A stretch of 43,507 bases of DNA from Bacteroidaceae bacterium. GTDB taxonomy: Bacteria; Bacteroidota; Bacteroidia; Bacteroidales; Bacteroidaceae. Each line of letters starts with the position of its first letter. The first letter of the stretch is position 1. The stretch spans positions 1 to 43,507 of the forward strand of contig JAFVTT010000011.1 in NCBI GenBank assembly GCA_017503065.1. Reading direction: 5' to 3'. Shown one piece after another: positions 8,887 through 17,980 of the stretch. The position numbers and the translations under genes are program-made. The notes under the pieces were generated by a model. The model was not told where the DNA came from and searched no databases. It saw only the letters and a program-made list of their open reading frames with translations.

Positions 8887-10221
8887 CTATAGGTTTCGGA
8901 CCAGTTCCTTGAACTGCTCGCCTCTGTCCTCCATATTCTTGAACAGGTCAAAACTTGCACAGCATGGGCTCAGAAGGACGGTGTATCCGGGTTTGGCCAG
9001 TTTGTTGCATGCCTCTATGCACTCTTTCATGCTGTGGGTGTCGAATGTGGGTATGCCCATGGTGTCGAAGAAATCGTGCAACTTGCTGTTGTCTGCCCCG
9101 AGGAACACAAGTCCGGCGCACTTTTTTGCCACCAGTTCTCTAATAGCCTCGTAGTCATTGCCCTTGTCCTTGCCACCGATGATGAGGATGGTTGGTGTGG
9201 TCATGCTCTCGAGGGCATACCAGCAGGCATCTACATTCGTTGCCTTGGAGTCATTGATGTAGTGAACGCCTCCTATGGTGGCAACCTTTTCCAAGCGGTG
9301 TTCCACACCTTGGAAGTCGGCAAGGCTTTCTCTTAGTTTCTCGCTGCTTACACCGGCCAGTCGTGTGGCCAGACCTGCAGCCAGGGAATTGTACATGTTG
9401 TGTTTCCCGTTGAGAGCCAGAGATTCCTGCTCCATATTGAATGGGGTGGGTGTTTCCAGAGTGTAGGTGCCGTTGTCTATATAGCCTATCATGCCGTTCT
9501 TGCTCAGGATGGAGAAGGGGCACTTTTGTGCCTTGATACCATATTTCTCCAGTTCTGCCTTGATAATCGGGTCGTCTGCCCAATAGATGAATGCATCTTC
9601 TGCCTCTTGGTTGCGTATGATTCTCATCTTGGAGTCCGTGTACTTCTGCATGTCATTGTCGTAGCGGTCCAGATGGTCGGGGGTGATGTTCAGGAGCACG
9701 GCAATGTTGGCACGGAAGTCATACATGTTGTCCAACTGGAAACTGCTTAACTCTATCACGTAGTAATCGTAGGTGCAGCCTTCTGCAATCTGCAAGGCCA
9801 ACGAGCGCCCGATATTGCCAGCCAAACCTACGTTATAGTTGGCATTCTTCAGAATATGATATATCAGGCTTGTCGTAGTGGTTTTGCCGTTACTGCCGGT
9901 AATGCAAATCATCTTTGCATCGGTGTAGCGCGCAGCAAACTCTATTTCGTTTATGATATGTATGCCTCTGTTGATTGCCTCAGCAACCATGGGTGCATTG
10001 TCGGGGATACCAGGACTCTTGATTACTTCATCGGCATCAAGAATTCTGCTTGCGGTATGTTGTCCTTCTTCCCACTCGATGCCATGGGCGTTGAGCATGT
10101 TCTTGTAGTGCTCCTTTATCATGCCCATGTCGCTGACAAAGACATCGTAACCCTTCTTCAAGGCCAGGACGGCTGCTCCAACACCGCTCTCGGCGGCACC
10201 AAGTATTGCTATCTTGCTCAT
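8887..10221 (-). CDS. murD: UDP-MurNAc-L-alanine--D-glutamate ligase MurD
   Basis: MurD adds D-glutamate to UDP-MurNAc-L-alanine. The 444-residue protein has an N-terminal UMP-binding Rossmann domain (AILGAAESGVGAAVLA), the ATP loop GSNGKTTTTSL, the central NITPDHLDRY motif and, in the C-terminal domain, INDSKATN and LLSPCCASFD, all diagnostic of MurD. Length is normal. It follows mraY by 5 bases. Confidence 0.96.
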   Translation of the reverse strand: MSKIAILGAAESGVGAAVLALKKGYDVFVSDMGMIKEHYKNMLNAHGIEWEEGQHTASRILDADEVIKSPGIPDNAPMVAEAINRGIHIINEIEFAARYTDAKMICITGSNGKTTTTSLIYHILKNANYNVGLAGNIGRSLALQIAEGCTYDYYVIELSSFQLDNMYDFRANIAVLLNITPDHLDRYDNDMQKYTDSKMRIIRNQEAEDAFIYWADDPIIKAELEKYGIKAQKCPFSILSKNGMIGYIDNGTYTLETPTPFNMEQESLALNGKHNMYNSLAAGLATRLAGVSSEKLRESLADFQGVEHRLEKVATIGGVHYINDSKATNVDACWYALESMTTPTILIIGGKDKGNDYEAIRELVAKKCAGLVFLGADNSKLHDFFDTMGIPTFDTHSMKECIEACNKLAKPGYTVLLSPCCASFDLFKNMEDRGEQFKELVRNL

Positions 10222-10226
10222 GCTTG

Positions 10227-11492
10227 CTATCTTATTTTAAGTGTGACGATGGCAAGGGATGCCATCAGTATTGTGATGATCCAGAATCTTGTCGTTATCT
10301 TGCTTTCCAGCCAACAGCCTTTGGGCCAGTTCAAAAAAATCTTCAGGTCGGGGCCTAGTTGTCCGGGCTTTATGCGGAATGTGTCGTGAATTGGTGCACG
10401 TTTGAACACCCTCCATTTTTTTCCGCGTTTGTTGCCCATCTTTGCCACGTTGGTCTGCAGAATCACACTGATACTCTCCATGAGGAACACAAAGCAAATT
10501 ACCGGAATCAGTAGTTCCTTGTGTATTATGATGGCGGTAACGGCAATGATGCCGCCGATGGCCAGACTGCCGGTGTCGCCCATGAAGACTTGTGCCGGAT
10601 AGGCGTTGTACCACAGGAAACCTATCAGCGCTCCCACGAAGGCCAGAAGGAAGATTACCAGTTCCTCGGACCCCGGGATGAACATGATGTTCAGGTATCC
10701 TGCCAGGTTGATGTGGCTGGACACGTAGGCCAGTATGGCCAATGCTATGCCCATTATTGCCGAGTTTCCTGCACACATGCCGTCCATGCCGTCGTTCAGG
10801 TTCGAACCGTTGCTTACTGCCATTACTACGAATGTAACCACAAACACAAAGAATATCCATCCTGCTGCGGTACGGTATTTGCCCAGGAATGAGAACAGGT
10901 TGCTGTAGCTCAGGTTGTTGTTCTTCACGAAGGGAATGGTTGTGATGGTGCTCTTTACCGGCTCGCTCTTGTACACTATTGTTTCTGTGGTCCCATTGCG
11001 TGATATGGAAACGTTCTCGCGTATCACGGCATCAGGACTCAGCCACAAAGTCAGTCCTACAGTCAGTCCCAGCAGGGCCTGGCTTGCCAGTTTGTATATT
11101 GGTTTCAGGCCGTCTTTGTTAACCTTCAGTTTTATGTAATCGTCCATGAACCCGATGAATCCCAACCAGACCGTGGTGGCAAGCATCAGCAGCATGTATA
11201 TGTTGCGTAGACGTCCTAGAAGCAGGCAAGGAATCACGATGGATACGATGATTATCAGGCCGCCCATCGTAGGCACGCCCCTCTTCTCCACTCCATAGGG
11301 GTCTATGCTTTCGTCTCTCTGAGCCTCGCTGATGTTGCGTTCCCTCATCCATTTTATGAAGTATTGGCCGAACCACATGGATATGAGCAGGCTCAGCACC
11401 AGAGTCATCAGTCCTCGGAACGAGATGTACTGCCACATTCCCGCTCCGCTTATTCCAAATTGTTCCAGGTATCGGAATAAATAGTATAGCAT
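10227..11492 (-). CDS. mraY: Phospho-MurNAc-pentapeptide translocase MraY
   Basis: MraY attaches phospho-MurNAc-pentapeptide to undecaprenyl phosphate to form lipid I at the inner membrane. The 421-residue polytopic protein contains PTMGGLIII, FIGFMDDYIK, NLNDGMDGMCAGN and FMGDTGSLAIGG, the conserved magnesium and nucleotide-site loops, and a C-terminal RAPIHD motif (FKRAPIHDTF). It is about 60 residues longer than the E. coli enzyme because of an insertion at about 165-210 (between the loop after LTLWLSPDA and WIFFVFVVTF), which I recall as usual in Bacteroidetes MraY. It lies 38 bases after murE and 5 before murD. Confidence 0.97.
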   Translation of the reverse strand: MLYYLFRYLEQFGISGAGMWQYISFRGLMTLVLSLLISMWFGQYFIKWMRERNISEAQRDESIDPYGVEKRGVPTMGGLIIIVSIVIPCLLLGRLRNIYMLLMLATTVWLGFIGFMDDYIKLKVNKDGLKPIYKLASQALLGLTVGLTLWLSPDAVIRENVSISRNGTTETIVYKSEPVKSTITTIPFVKNNNLSYSNLFSFLGKYRTAAGWIFFVFVVTFVVMAVSNGSNLNDGMDGMCAGNSAIMGIALAILAYVSSHINLAGYLNIMFIPGSEELVIFLLAFVGALIGFLWYNAYPAQVFMGDTGSLAIGGIIAVTAIIIHKELLIPVICFVFLMESISVILQTNVAKMGNKRGKKWRVFKRAPIHDTFRIKPGQLGPDLKIFLNWPKGCWLESKITTRFWIITILMASLAIVTLKIR

Positions 11493-11530
11493 TTTACGTT
11501 ACTGTTATATGTTCGTGTAGTATTTGTTTT

Positions 11531-12985
11531 TTATTCTATGCCAAAGGCTTCGCGTACTACTTCGTGGTCGTCAAAGTGGTATTTCACCCCCTTTATTATC
11601 TGGTAGTCTTCATGTCCCTTGCCGGCAATCAGTATCACGTCACCCTTTTTTGCCATCATGCATGCAGTCCTTATGGCCTCTTTCCTGTCCACGATGCTAA
11701 TGGTCTTCTTAAGTTCTTCCTTGGTCAGTCCGGCCAACATGTCATTGATGATGTCCTGGGGTTCCTCGTCGCGCGGATTGTCGCTAGTTATGATTACCCT
11801 GTCGCTTTGTCTGGCCGCTTCCTGTGCCATCAGGGGTCTCTTGCCCTTGTCGCGGTTGCCTCCTGCACCGCATACGGTCCAGCACTGTCCCTTCCCTGCC
11901 AGCACGTCGTTTATGGTGCCCAGCACGTTGTTCAGCGCGTCCGGGGTGTGTGCATAGTCAATCACGGCAGTTACGCCCTCGGGAGAACGGAATGTCTCGA
12001 ACCTTCCGTTTACGGGTTTCATGGCGCTCAACTGTATAAGAGCATCCTGAGGGTCAAAACCTATCATGCATAAGGTGCCGTATATTGCAAGAATGTTCTG
12101 CACATTGAAACGTCCTACGAACTGCACGAACACCTCAAGCCCATTCATGTCCAGGTTCATGCCCTCGAAGCTCTCTTCCAGAATTTTGGCATGGAAGTCT
12201 GCACCGCCTCTTATTGAATACGTCTTTACTGTTGCCTTTGTGTTCTGGGTCATTATCAGACCGTTCTTGTCGTCAGCATTCGTTATTGCAAAGGCATCCT
12301 TTGGCAACATGTCGAAGAATCCCTTCTTGGCATCTCTGTAGTTATCGAATGTCTTGTGGTAATCCAGATGGTCGCGTGTCAGGTTTGTGAATACGCCTCC
12401 TGTGAATGTCAGGCCGGCAATTCTTTTCTGGTCCACGGCGTGGCTGCTGACTTCCATAAAGGCATATTCACACCCTTGGTCGGCCATCTTTCCGAGCAGG
12501 CGGTTCAGAGTTATGGGGTCCGGTGTGGTACATTCAGTAGGGTAGGCCTCTCCGTCTATATAGTTGCACACGGTGCTGCAGAGGCCGGCTTTTATGCCCA
12601 TCCTGCGAATTACATTGTACAGGGTGGTGGCAATGGTAGTCTTTCCATTTGTGCCGGTGATACCCACTAATTTCATCCTCTTTGTCGGATTGCCATAGAA
12701 TGTGGTTGCCAATGGACCTACGATTTCTCCCGTATTGTCGTATACTACGTATGTCACATCTGGTCTGATGTCTTGTGGCAGGGTCTCACATATTATGCAG
12801 GTGGCTCCCAGACTTATTGCCTTCCCTATGTATGCGTGTCCGTCGGTCTGTGTACCACGCATTGCCACGAAGGCTGTGCTGGACTTACACTTCCTTGAGT
12901 CAAGTTCAATGCCTATGATGTTGATGTCGGTATCGCCAAGTACTTTTATGGGTTTGTATTGTTGTGTCAGTTCGGATATTCTCAT
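11531..12985 (-). CDS. murE: UDP-MurNAc-tripeptide ligase MurE (meso-DAP type)
   Basis: MurE adds the third stem-peptide residue. The 484-residue protein has the Mur-ligase loop [12 protein letters not shown], the lysine-carbamylation region [10 protein letters not shown] and [12 protein letters not shown]. The substrate motif DNPR at 402-405 is the signature of enzymes that accept meso-diaminopimelate rather than lysine. The wall is therefore predicted to be DAP-type, as expected for Bacteroidales. It lies 57 bases after the PBP gene; the spacer (12986-13042) is AT-rich but shows no convincing promoter. Confidence 0.97.
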   Translation of the reverse strand: MRISELTQQYKPIKVLGDTDINIIGIELDSRKCKSSTAFVAMRGTQTDGHAYIGKAISLGATCIICETLPQDIRPDVTYVVYDNTGEIVGPLATTFYGNPTKRMKLVGITGTNGKTTIATTLYNVIRRMGIKAGLCSTVCNYIDGEAYPTECTTPDPITLNRLLGKMADQGCEYAFMEVSSHAVDQKRIAGLTFTGGVFTNLTRDHLDYHKTFDNYRDAKKGFFDMLPKDAFAITNADDKNGLIMTQNTKATVKTYSIRGGADFHAKILEESFEGMNLDMNGLEVFVQFVGRFNVQNILAIYGTLCMIGFDPQDALIQLSAMKPVNGRFETFRSPEGVTAVIDYAHTPDALNNVLGTINDVLAGKGQCWTVCGAGGNRDKGKRPLMAQEAARQSDRVIITSDNPRDEEPQDIINDMLAGLTKEELKKTISIVDRKEAIRTACMMAKKGDVILIAGKGHEDYQIIKGVKYHFDDHEVVREAFGIE

Positions 12986-13042
12986 ATACCTTATATATTA
13001 TATATGTTAGACAGTGAATTCTAACGGGACTTTATGTGAACC

Positions 13043-15109
13043 TTAATTGAGAACCAGTTTTATGCTTTGTCCCTTGGTTACTTCTGTTCCAGGAACGATA
13101 CTTTGGCTTTTTACCGTGCCTGCGCCCTGTATGTTCACCCTTATGCCTCGTTTCTTCAGTACATAGACAGCATCCTTTGCTCCCATTCCCCTTACATCTG
13201 GGATCTTCGTCAGGTTGTTGTCTGCTTTAGAGCGTGCAATCTTGTTTATTGGGGTGAAGACAGACAAACTGTCGGCCAGTTCGCTGGCATCACGTTCCAA
13301 CGTCTGTGCCATGATAAATTGCGAAATCTGGCTGAACACAGGTCCGCATTGTCCTCCACCCGATGCAGGCATACCGTCTTTCACGATGCATACGATACAA
13401 CTGTATTTTGGTGCCTCGGAGGGGAAGTAACCGCAGAAACTTACCATGTATCGTCTCGTGCCACTGTGATATCCTTTAGTACCACTGGCCACCTGTGCAG
13501 TACCAGTTTTGCCGCTCACTTGGAACAGTTTGCCTCCATTTCCAGCCTTTTTGCCTAGACCTATGCTGACCACATTGTTCAGACAGAATTGTATGTCCTT
13601 CAGTGTTGAGGGCTTGCACATCTGTTCCACCAGTACTTCTGTCGGGAATTCACGTATGACCAGCCCGCCTTTCATTTCTGCTTTTATGAATTTAGGTTTT
13701 ACTATCTTGCCCCCGTTGGCAATGCCGTTGTAGAAGGTCAGGGTGCTTATCACGGGTTGTTGTGTCACATATCCTATGCTCATCCACGGAAGGTCGGACT
13801 TGCTCCAATAACGTATCTTGCTATTAGGTTGTGGGATTACGGGCTCACCTTTTCCCACGAACGGAAGGTTCAGTGGGATGCCGATTCCCAGTCTGCGCAG
13901 ACCGTCCACATATCTCTGTGGATTGTCTCGGTATGCCTCGTCAATGATGCGGCTGACACCGATATTGCTGCTTTGCTCCAGAATCTGCGAGAAGGTCAGT
14001 ACGCCATATCCGCCGCGATGCCAATTGTGGTCTTTCATGTGTCTTCCATGCATAGGATAAATACCCCCGCAACAGTCTACCGTTGTGTTCAGCGTGGCAT
14101 GACCATCATCCATCGCCAGCATCATGCTTGCCGTTTTGAAGGTAGAACCTGGCTCCATGAGATCGCTGACCGCACTGTTCTTCATTTCGTAATAATTGCC
14201 GTCCTTTCCTCGGTGCATGTTCACTATGGCCTTCACTTCTCCCGTAGCCACTTCCATTACAATGGCCATACCTAGGATGCCATTCACCATGGGTTCTTTC
14301 AGTTTGGCAACCAGAGCCTTTTCTGCCATATCCTGTATGTCCACGTCTATGGTGCTTATCAGGTCGTGACCGTCTTCAGCCTCGATGTCGGTAACCTGCA
14401 CACGCTTGTTTCTCATCTTCACGCTGTGACTTAATCCGTCCTTGCCCCTGAGTATTGTGTCATAACTCAGTTCCAGGCCGTTTTTGGCGGCATTTGAATC
14501 TGTTCGCAGGCTTCCAAGAGTGCGTGATGCAAGGGAACCGTATGGATGTTTTCTCTGCATTATTTCGTCGACATAGAAACCGCCTTTGTACGAGGTCTCT
14601 TTGAACAGGGGAAGTTCTTTGCACTCCTTGTACTGTATGTATGTTGCATTGCGTGGATATATTCTCCAAGCATGGCTTCTACGCTTTTTCCCCTCCAGAA
14701 GTCTGTTCTTAAACCATTTGGCATTTTCGTTATGACTTCGGTTATTGTCAGGGAATATGCGTGCCAGCCCCTCTGCAATAGTGTCCACTGTCGCATCAAA
14801 TACAGAGTCTCTCCAGAACTGGGCCCTGCATCGTGCGGTGCTATCCTTGTCTATAACCACATAGTCCATGTACAGACGGTACTCGGGAACAGAACCTGCC
14901 ATCAGTCTGCCTTTGCAATCATAGATGTTGCCACGTGTTGCAGGAATGTTGATGTCCTTGCGTACGAACATTTGGCTCACTTCTGTCCAGTACTCCCGTT
15001 TTGTGAGCATGGTGTACAATGCGCTACTCACTATGTAGATGCCCAAAAGGCATAAGCCGAAGAAGATTATGCGGAAACGGCTGATGCTGTTATTCTTGTC
15101 TGGTTTCAT
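13043..15109 (-). CDS. ftsI: Septal class B penicillin-binding protein (FtsI/PBP3-like) with a PASTA domain
   Basis: This is the transpeptidase that cross-links septal peptidoglycan in complex with FtsW. The 688-residue protein has one N-terminal membrane span (about 12-30), a PBP dimerization domain and a transpeptidase domain with S322-T-F-K325 (SxxK), S380-S-N382 (SxN) and K534-T-G536 (KTG). A single C-terminal PASTA domain (about 632-688) starts at KIPDVRGMGAKDA. E. coli FtsI lacks PASTA, but Bacteroidetes dcw PBPs often have one. It starts 13 bases after the ftsL-like gene. All catalytic motifs are present, so it should be active and beta-lactam sensitive. Confidence 0.95.
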   Translation of the reverse strand: MKPDKNNSISRFRIIFFGLCLLGIYIVSSALYTMLTKREYWTEVSQMFVRKDINIPATRGNIYDCKGRLMAGSVPEYRLYMDYVVIDKDSTARCRAQFWRDSVFDATVDTIAEGLARIFPDNNRSHNENAKWFKNRLLEGKKRRSHAWRIYPRNATYIQYKECKELPLFKETSYKGGFYVDEIMQRKHPYGSLASRTLGSLRTDSNAAKNGLELSYDTILRGKDGLSHSVKMRNKRVQVTDIEAEDGHDLISTIDVDIQDMAEKALVAKLKEPMVNGILGMAIVMEVATGEVKAIVNMHRGKDGNYYEMKNSAVSDLMEPGSTFKTASMMLAMDDGHATLNTTVDCCGGIYPMHGRHMKDHNWHRGGYGVLTFSQILEQSSNIGVSRIIDEAYRDNPQRYVDGLRRLGIGIPLNLPFVGKGEPVIPQPNSKIRYWSKSDLPWMSIGYVTQQPVISTLTFYNGIANGGKIVKPKFIKAEMKGGLVIREFPTEVLVEQMCKPSTLKDIQFCLNNVVSIGLGKKAGNGGKLFQVSGKTGTAQVASGTKGYHSGTRRYMVSFCGYFPSEAPKYSCIVCIVKDGMPASGGGQCGPVFSQISQFIMAQTLERDASELADSLSVFTPINKIARSKADNNLTKIPDVRGMGAKDAVYVLKKRGIRVNIQGAGTVKSQSIVPGTEVTKGQSIKLVLN

Positions 15110-15122
15110 GTGATGTTTGGGC

Positions 15123-15533
15123 TTATTCTCTTGTGACTGTTGTTATGAAGGGGGCTTCTGTACTTACTTTTAGCGTGCTGTCTCCGAAGTTTTTCAACGC
15201 ATTTTCTATCTGGCTCTGTCTTGTCTTCAGTGTCAGTTCGCTGCTTCTTGTCAGTGTCCTGAATTTCCAATCCTGAAGTTCCTTCTTGAGTTGTCCTTCC
15301 AGTATTATCTCCTGTTGCGCCTGGTATCGGCACGTTATGTATATGATTATGCCTGTTACGGCTAGGATAATTACGCCAATCTGCTTTTTGAACCACTGGC
15401 CGTCAATGCTCATCTGACGGATGACGCTTTTCCATTGTTTCAGCGCCATTTCCTCCTCCATACTGTTGCTCAACATGGAGAACAGTTTGGACTTTTTCTC
15501 TGTTTCCGGTTGTTTTTGCTTGTTCTCCCTCAT
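15123..15533 (-). CDS. ftsL: FtsL-like cell division protein
   Basis: The 136-residue protein has a cytoplasmic, charged N-terminus (1-50), a single membrane span (about 51-70, IGVIILAVTGIIIYITC) and a periplasmic part predicted to be coiled-coil (QAQQEIILEGQLKKELQDWKF). This is the topology of the Bacteroidetes FtsL-like family, which is hard to recognise by sequence alone. FtsL joins FtsB and FtsQ and activates FtsW and its PBP. Position between rsmH (4-base overlap) and the PBP gene (13-base gap) supports the call strongly. Confidence 0.85.
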   Translation of the reverse strand: MRENKQKQPETEKKSKLFSMLSNSMEEEMALKQWKSVIRQMSIDGQWFKKQIGVIILAVTGIIIYITCRYQAQQEIILEGQLKKELQDWKFRTLTRSSELTLKTRQSQIENALKNFGDSTLKVSTEAPFITTVTRE

Positions 15534-16450
15534 CTCTTTTCTGCTATTCGTAGTTTTGCCGATCTGCTTCTTGGATTGCTTGCCAATTCTTCGGGCGATG
15601 CTGTTATTACGTTTTTATTGACTGCTTTCAGGATTGTCCTTGTCTGGCCGAATATCAGAGAATGGGCATCCTTGTTGTCTTTGTTTTCCTTGTCGTTGCC
15701 TTTTATGTGGTTCTTTACGATTCTGTCCTCCAGGCTGTGGTATGTCATTATCACGAGTCTGCCTCCCGGAGCCAGTATGTCGGTGGCGTTGGCAAGCATT
15801 TCCTTCAGAACCTTCATTTCTCCGTTCACTTCTATTCTCAAAGCCTGGAAAACCCTTGCCAGGTCCTTCTTTTCCCTGTCGAAGCTCAGTGTGGGACCGA
15901 CCGCCTCTGCCAACTGGCCTGTTGTGGAGATGTCGCCTTTGCTCCTGGCCTTCACTATGGCTGATGCTATGCGCCGGCTCTGTTTTAGTTCTCCGTAGTA
16001 GTAGAGTATGTCGGCCAGTTGCTCTTCGCTGTATTCCGCTATTATGTTCTTGGCGGAAACCTTGCCGGCCTGGTTCATCCGCATGTCCAAGGGAGCGTCG
16101 TACCTGAAGGAGAAACCTCTGCTCCCTTCGTCCAGGTGGTGGCTGCTCACTCCCAGGTCTGCCAGTATTCCGTCCACCTTCTCCACACCATAGTACTGCA
16201 TCCAGTTCTTGATGTAACGGAAGTTGCTGCGGACAAAGGTGAATCTTTCGTCCTCTATGGCGCCCTTCATGGCGTCAATGTCCTGGTCAAAGCCATACAG
16301 GTGTCCTTTGGCAGACAGGTGTTTTATGATTTCTTTGCTGTGGCCTCCCCCTCCGTAGGTCAGGTCTATGTATATGCCGTCAGGCTTTATGTTCAGTCCG
16401 GCCAGACACTCGTCCAGCATAACGGGAATGTGGTAGCAATCAGGATTCAT
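15530..16450 (-). CDS. rsmH: 16S rRNA (cytosine-1402 N4) methyltransferase RsmH
   Basis: RsmH (MraW) methylates C1402 in the decoding centre of 16S rRNA using S-adenosylmethionine. The 306-residue protein shows HIPVMLDECLAGL (7-19), DLTYGGGGHSKEI (the SAM loop), GILADLGVSSHHLDEGSRGF and the C-terminal YHSLEDRIVKNHI and NPRSRSAKLR motifs. Length is normal. Its start lies 11 bases inside mraZ, and its end overlaps ftsL by 4 bases. Confidence 0.97.
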   Translation of the reverse strand: MNPDCYHIPVMLDECLAGLNIKPDGIYIDLTYGGGGHSKEIIKHLSAKGHLYGFDQDIDAMKGAIEDERFTFVRSNFRYIKNWMQYYGVEKVDGILADLGVSSHHLDEGSRGFSFRYDAPLDMRMNQAGKVSAKNIIAEYSEEQLADILYYYGELKQSRRIASAIVKARSKGDISTTGQLAEAVGPTLSFDREKKDLARVFQALRIEVNGEMKVLKEMLANATDILAPGGRLVIMTYHSLEDRIVKNHIKGNDKENKDNKDAHSLIFGQTRTILKAVNKNVITASPEELASNPRSRSAKLRIAEKR

Positions 16451-16898
16451 TGTTGTTTGGATTCATTAAGCATTCAAGACTGTCGGCAAGTGCCTCGGGA
16501 TTGTTCAGCAGATTGTCTGCCTTTTGCCTGTTCCATATCTCTATCGAGTCGTCCATGCCAATAAACCTTACCTCTCCCTGTATGTCGGCAGACTCCAGAT
16601 ATCGTCGTGGAATCAGTATGCGTCCGTTTCCGTCTATGCTTATTTTTTCCGCTCCGGCAACGAATCCTCGCATTGCGGCCCTCCCCTTGTTATCAAAGGG
16701 GTTCGTGCGCTGTACGATGGCATCCACCATAGAATCCCATACGCTTTCCGGATACAGGACCAGGCATTGCTGGAATATATCCTTGCGCAAGATGAGGCCT
16801 TCCAGATTGGCTTGCTGCAACTGTTTGCGGAAAGAGGCGGGGATGAAAACCCGTCCTTTCTCGTCAGTCTTCGCGTCGATGTTGCCGGTGAATCTCAT
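16440..16898 (-). CDS. mraZ: Transcriptional regulator MraZ
   Basis: MraZ is a ring-forming DNA-binding protein with two tandem SpoVT/AbrB-type domains, known in E. coli to repress its own dcw promoter. The 152-residue product starts MRFTGNIDAKTDEKGRVFIP. The DxxxR motif appears twice (DEKGR near residue 12, and SIDGNGRILIP in the second half). An upstream in-frame start at 16973 is rejected because the -7 promoter element (16931-16938) lies between it and ATG 16898. It is the first gene of the cluster and overlaps rsmH by 11 bases. Three TGGRN repeats just upstream are a likely autoregulatory site. Confidence 0.95.
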   Translation of the reverse strand: MRFTGNIDAKTDEKGRVFIPASFRKQLQQANLEGLILRKDIFQQCLVLYPESVWDSMVDAIVQRTNPFDNKGRAAMRGFVAGAEKISIDGNGRILIPRRYLESADIQGEVRFIGMDDSIEIWNRQKADNLLNNPEALADSLECLMNPNNNES

Positions 16899-16930
16899 GT
16901 GTGCGTACCTTATATTTTGTTTTTCCGCCA

Positions 16931-16938
16931 CAAAGATA
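16931..16938 (-). promoter_or_regulatory. -7 element of the dcw operon promoter
   Basis: The minus strand reads TATCTTTG, fitting the Bacteroidetes TAnnTTTG consensus, 33 bases before the mraZ ATG. No consensus TTTG is found 19-20 bp upstream; that zone is occupied by the TGGRN repeats. The promoter may therefore be intrinsically weak or factor-dependent. Confidence 0.65.
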
Positions 16939-16945
16939 TAAAATT

Positions 16946-16970
16946 CCCCACAATTCCCCACTCTTTTCCA
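16946..16970 (-). promoter_or_regulatory. Putative MraZ operator: three TGGRN direct repeats
   Basis: On the minus strand TGGAA (16966-16970), TGGGG (16956-16960) and TGGGG (16946-16950) follow one another with exactly 5 bases between each, a 10-bp period. Characterised MraZ sites are direct TGGGN repeats separated by 5 bases upstream of mraZ. Two repeats are perfect and the distal one is degenerate. The array begins 7 bp upstream of the -7 box and covers the -33 zone. Confidence 0.7.
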
Positions 16971-17112
16971 CAAGAAACTTTGTTACTTGCCTCAAAATAA
17001 TTTTAAGACTTTTCTAGTGAGAAATAAGGAAAAGAATTCTGTCACGATGAAACCGATGTTTTTGTGAAAATGAGGGATTTTTGTCCTTGTGCCTCAATTT
17101 TGGTGCCGTTGA

Positions 17113-17144
17113 TTTGGATGGTGGGGAATAAAATAGTATTTTTG
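17113..17144 (+). promoter_or_regulatory. Promoter of the cyclophilin gene
   Basis: TTTG (17113-17116) and TATTTTTG (17137-17144) are 20 bp apart, matching the Bacteroidetes consensus. The expected transcript start is about 20 bases before ATG 17172. The promoter is divergent from the dcw promoter. Confidence 0.7.
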
Positions 17145-17171
17145 TACTCGAAACCATGACGTAATGAAAAT

Positions 17172-17891
17172 ATGAGCAGAAAAATCGTCTTCTCTATCTT
17201 GCTGGCACTTGTTGTGTCTGCCTTGCCATTTTCGGTCGATGCCGCCAAAAAGGAAAGGCGTAGTGTTGTCCGCCTGGAAACTACGGCCGGCAACATCCGT
17301 ATAGCCCTGTCGGACCTGACACCGGTTCACAGGGACAATTTCCTGATACTTGTTGAGAAGGGCTATTATGACGGAGTCTTGTTTCATAGAGTGATAGAGG
17401 ATTTTATGATACAGACAGGCGATCCCGACAGCAAGGGTGCTCCCAAGGATTCCCTTCTTGGCAACGGCGGTCCCGGCTACACCCTGCCGGCGGAAATTGT
17501 TTTTCCCGAACTTTTCCATGTTAGGGGCAGTGTGGCGGCGGCACGCGAAGGCGATGATGTCAATCCGGAATTCCGTAGCAGCGGATCGCAATTCTATATT
17601 GTTTGGGGTCGCAAGCTTACGCCGGGAGGCATGAAAAAGGCCATCTCGCACCTGAAGGAAAAAGGTGTCGAACTGGACAAGTTCATGATTAGTGACTACC
17701 AGATGTATGGAGGTACACCTCATTTGGACGGGACGTATACCGTTTTTGGTGAAGTGATTGAGGGCTTGGATATAGTGGAGGCTATTCAGAAATGTCCTAC
17801 GGATGCCAACGATCGGCCGGTGGAGGATGTGATCATCTTGCATGCAAAGGTGGAGCGTGTAAGCAAGTCGGCTTACTCCACAAAACGGTGA
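17172..17891 (+). CDS. Periplasmic peptidyl-prolyl cis-trans isomerase, cyclophilin type
   Basis: Cyclophilins catalyse cis-trans isomerisation of proline bonds during folding. The 239-residue protein has an N-terminal signal peptide (about 1-24, IVFSILLALVVSALPFSVDA) and no lipobox cysteine, so export to the periplasm is expected. The domain starts VVRLETTAGNIRIALSD and contains the catalytic-site segment FHRVIEDFMIQTGDP, then GSQFYIVWG and TVFGEVIEGLDIVEAI. An insertion with a helical segment (ELDKFMISDYQMYGG), which I recall from Bacteroidetes secreted cyclophilins, makes it longer than E. coli PpiA. It has its own promoter. Confidence 0.92.
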   Translation: MSRKIVFSILLALVVSALPFSVDAAKKERRSVVRLETTAGNIRIALSDLTPVHRDNFLILVEKGYYDGVLFHRVIEDFMIQTGDPDSKGAPKDSLLGNGGPGYTLPAEIVFPELFHVRGSVAAAREGDDVNPEFRSSGSQFYIVWGRKLTPGGMKKAISHLKEKGVELDKFMISDYQMYGGTPHLDGTYTVFGEVIEGLDIVEAIQKCPTDANDRPVEDVIILHAKVERVSKSAYSTKR

Positions 17892-17943
17892 TATCATTAC
17901 GTATTTGCTGATTCTTGGTTTAAAGCCATCGTGGGCCAAAAAG

Positions 17944-17975
17944 TTTGGCGGTTTCGTTTTTTTTGTGTACTTTTG
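17944..17975 (+). promoter_or_regulatory. Promoter of the membrane-HTH regulator gene
   Basis: TTTG (17944-17947) and TACTTTTG (17968-17975), 20 bp apart, match the Bacteroidetes consensus. Transcription should begin near 17980-17983, practically at the GTG codon at 17981. Confidence 0.65.
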
Positions 17976-17980
17976 TCCTT

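Noticed and set aside
12986..13015. AT-rich string shared by the murE upstream region and 43029-43055
   Set aside because: Both are TA-dinucleotide runs ending in AAGGTATA; low-complexity sequence explains the match.
16899..16973. A 25-residue N-terminal extension of MraZ
   Set aside because: The -7 box lies within it, and the family N-terminus begins at MRFTGN.
17094..17939. A 281-codon minus-strand open frame opposite the cyclophilin
   Set aside because: Low-complexity composition and complete overlap with a recognised enzyme gene.
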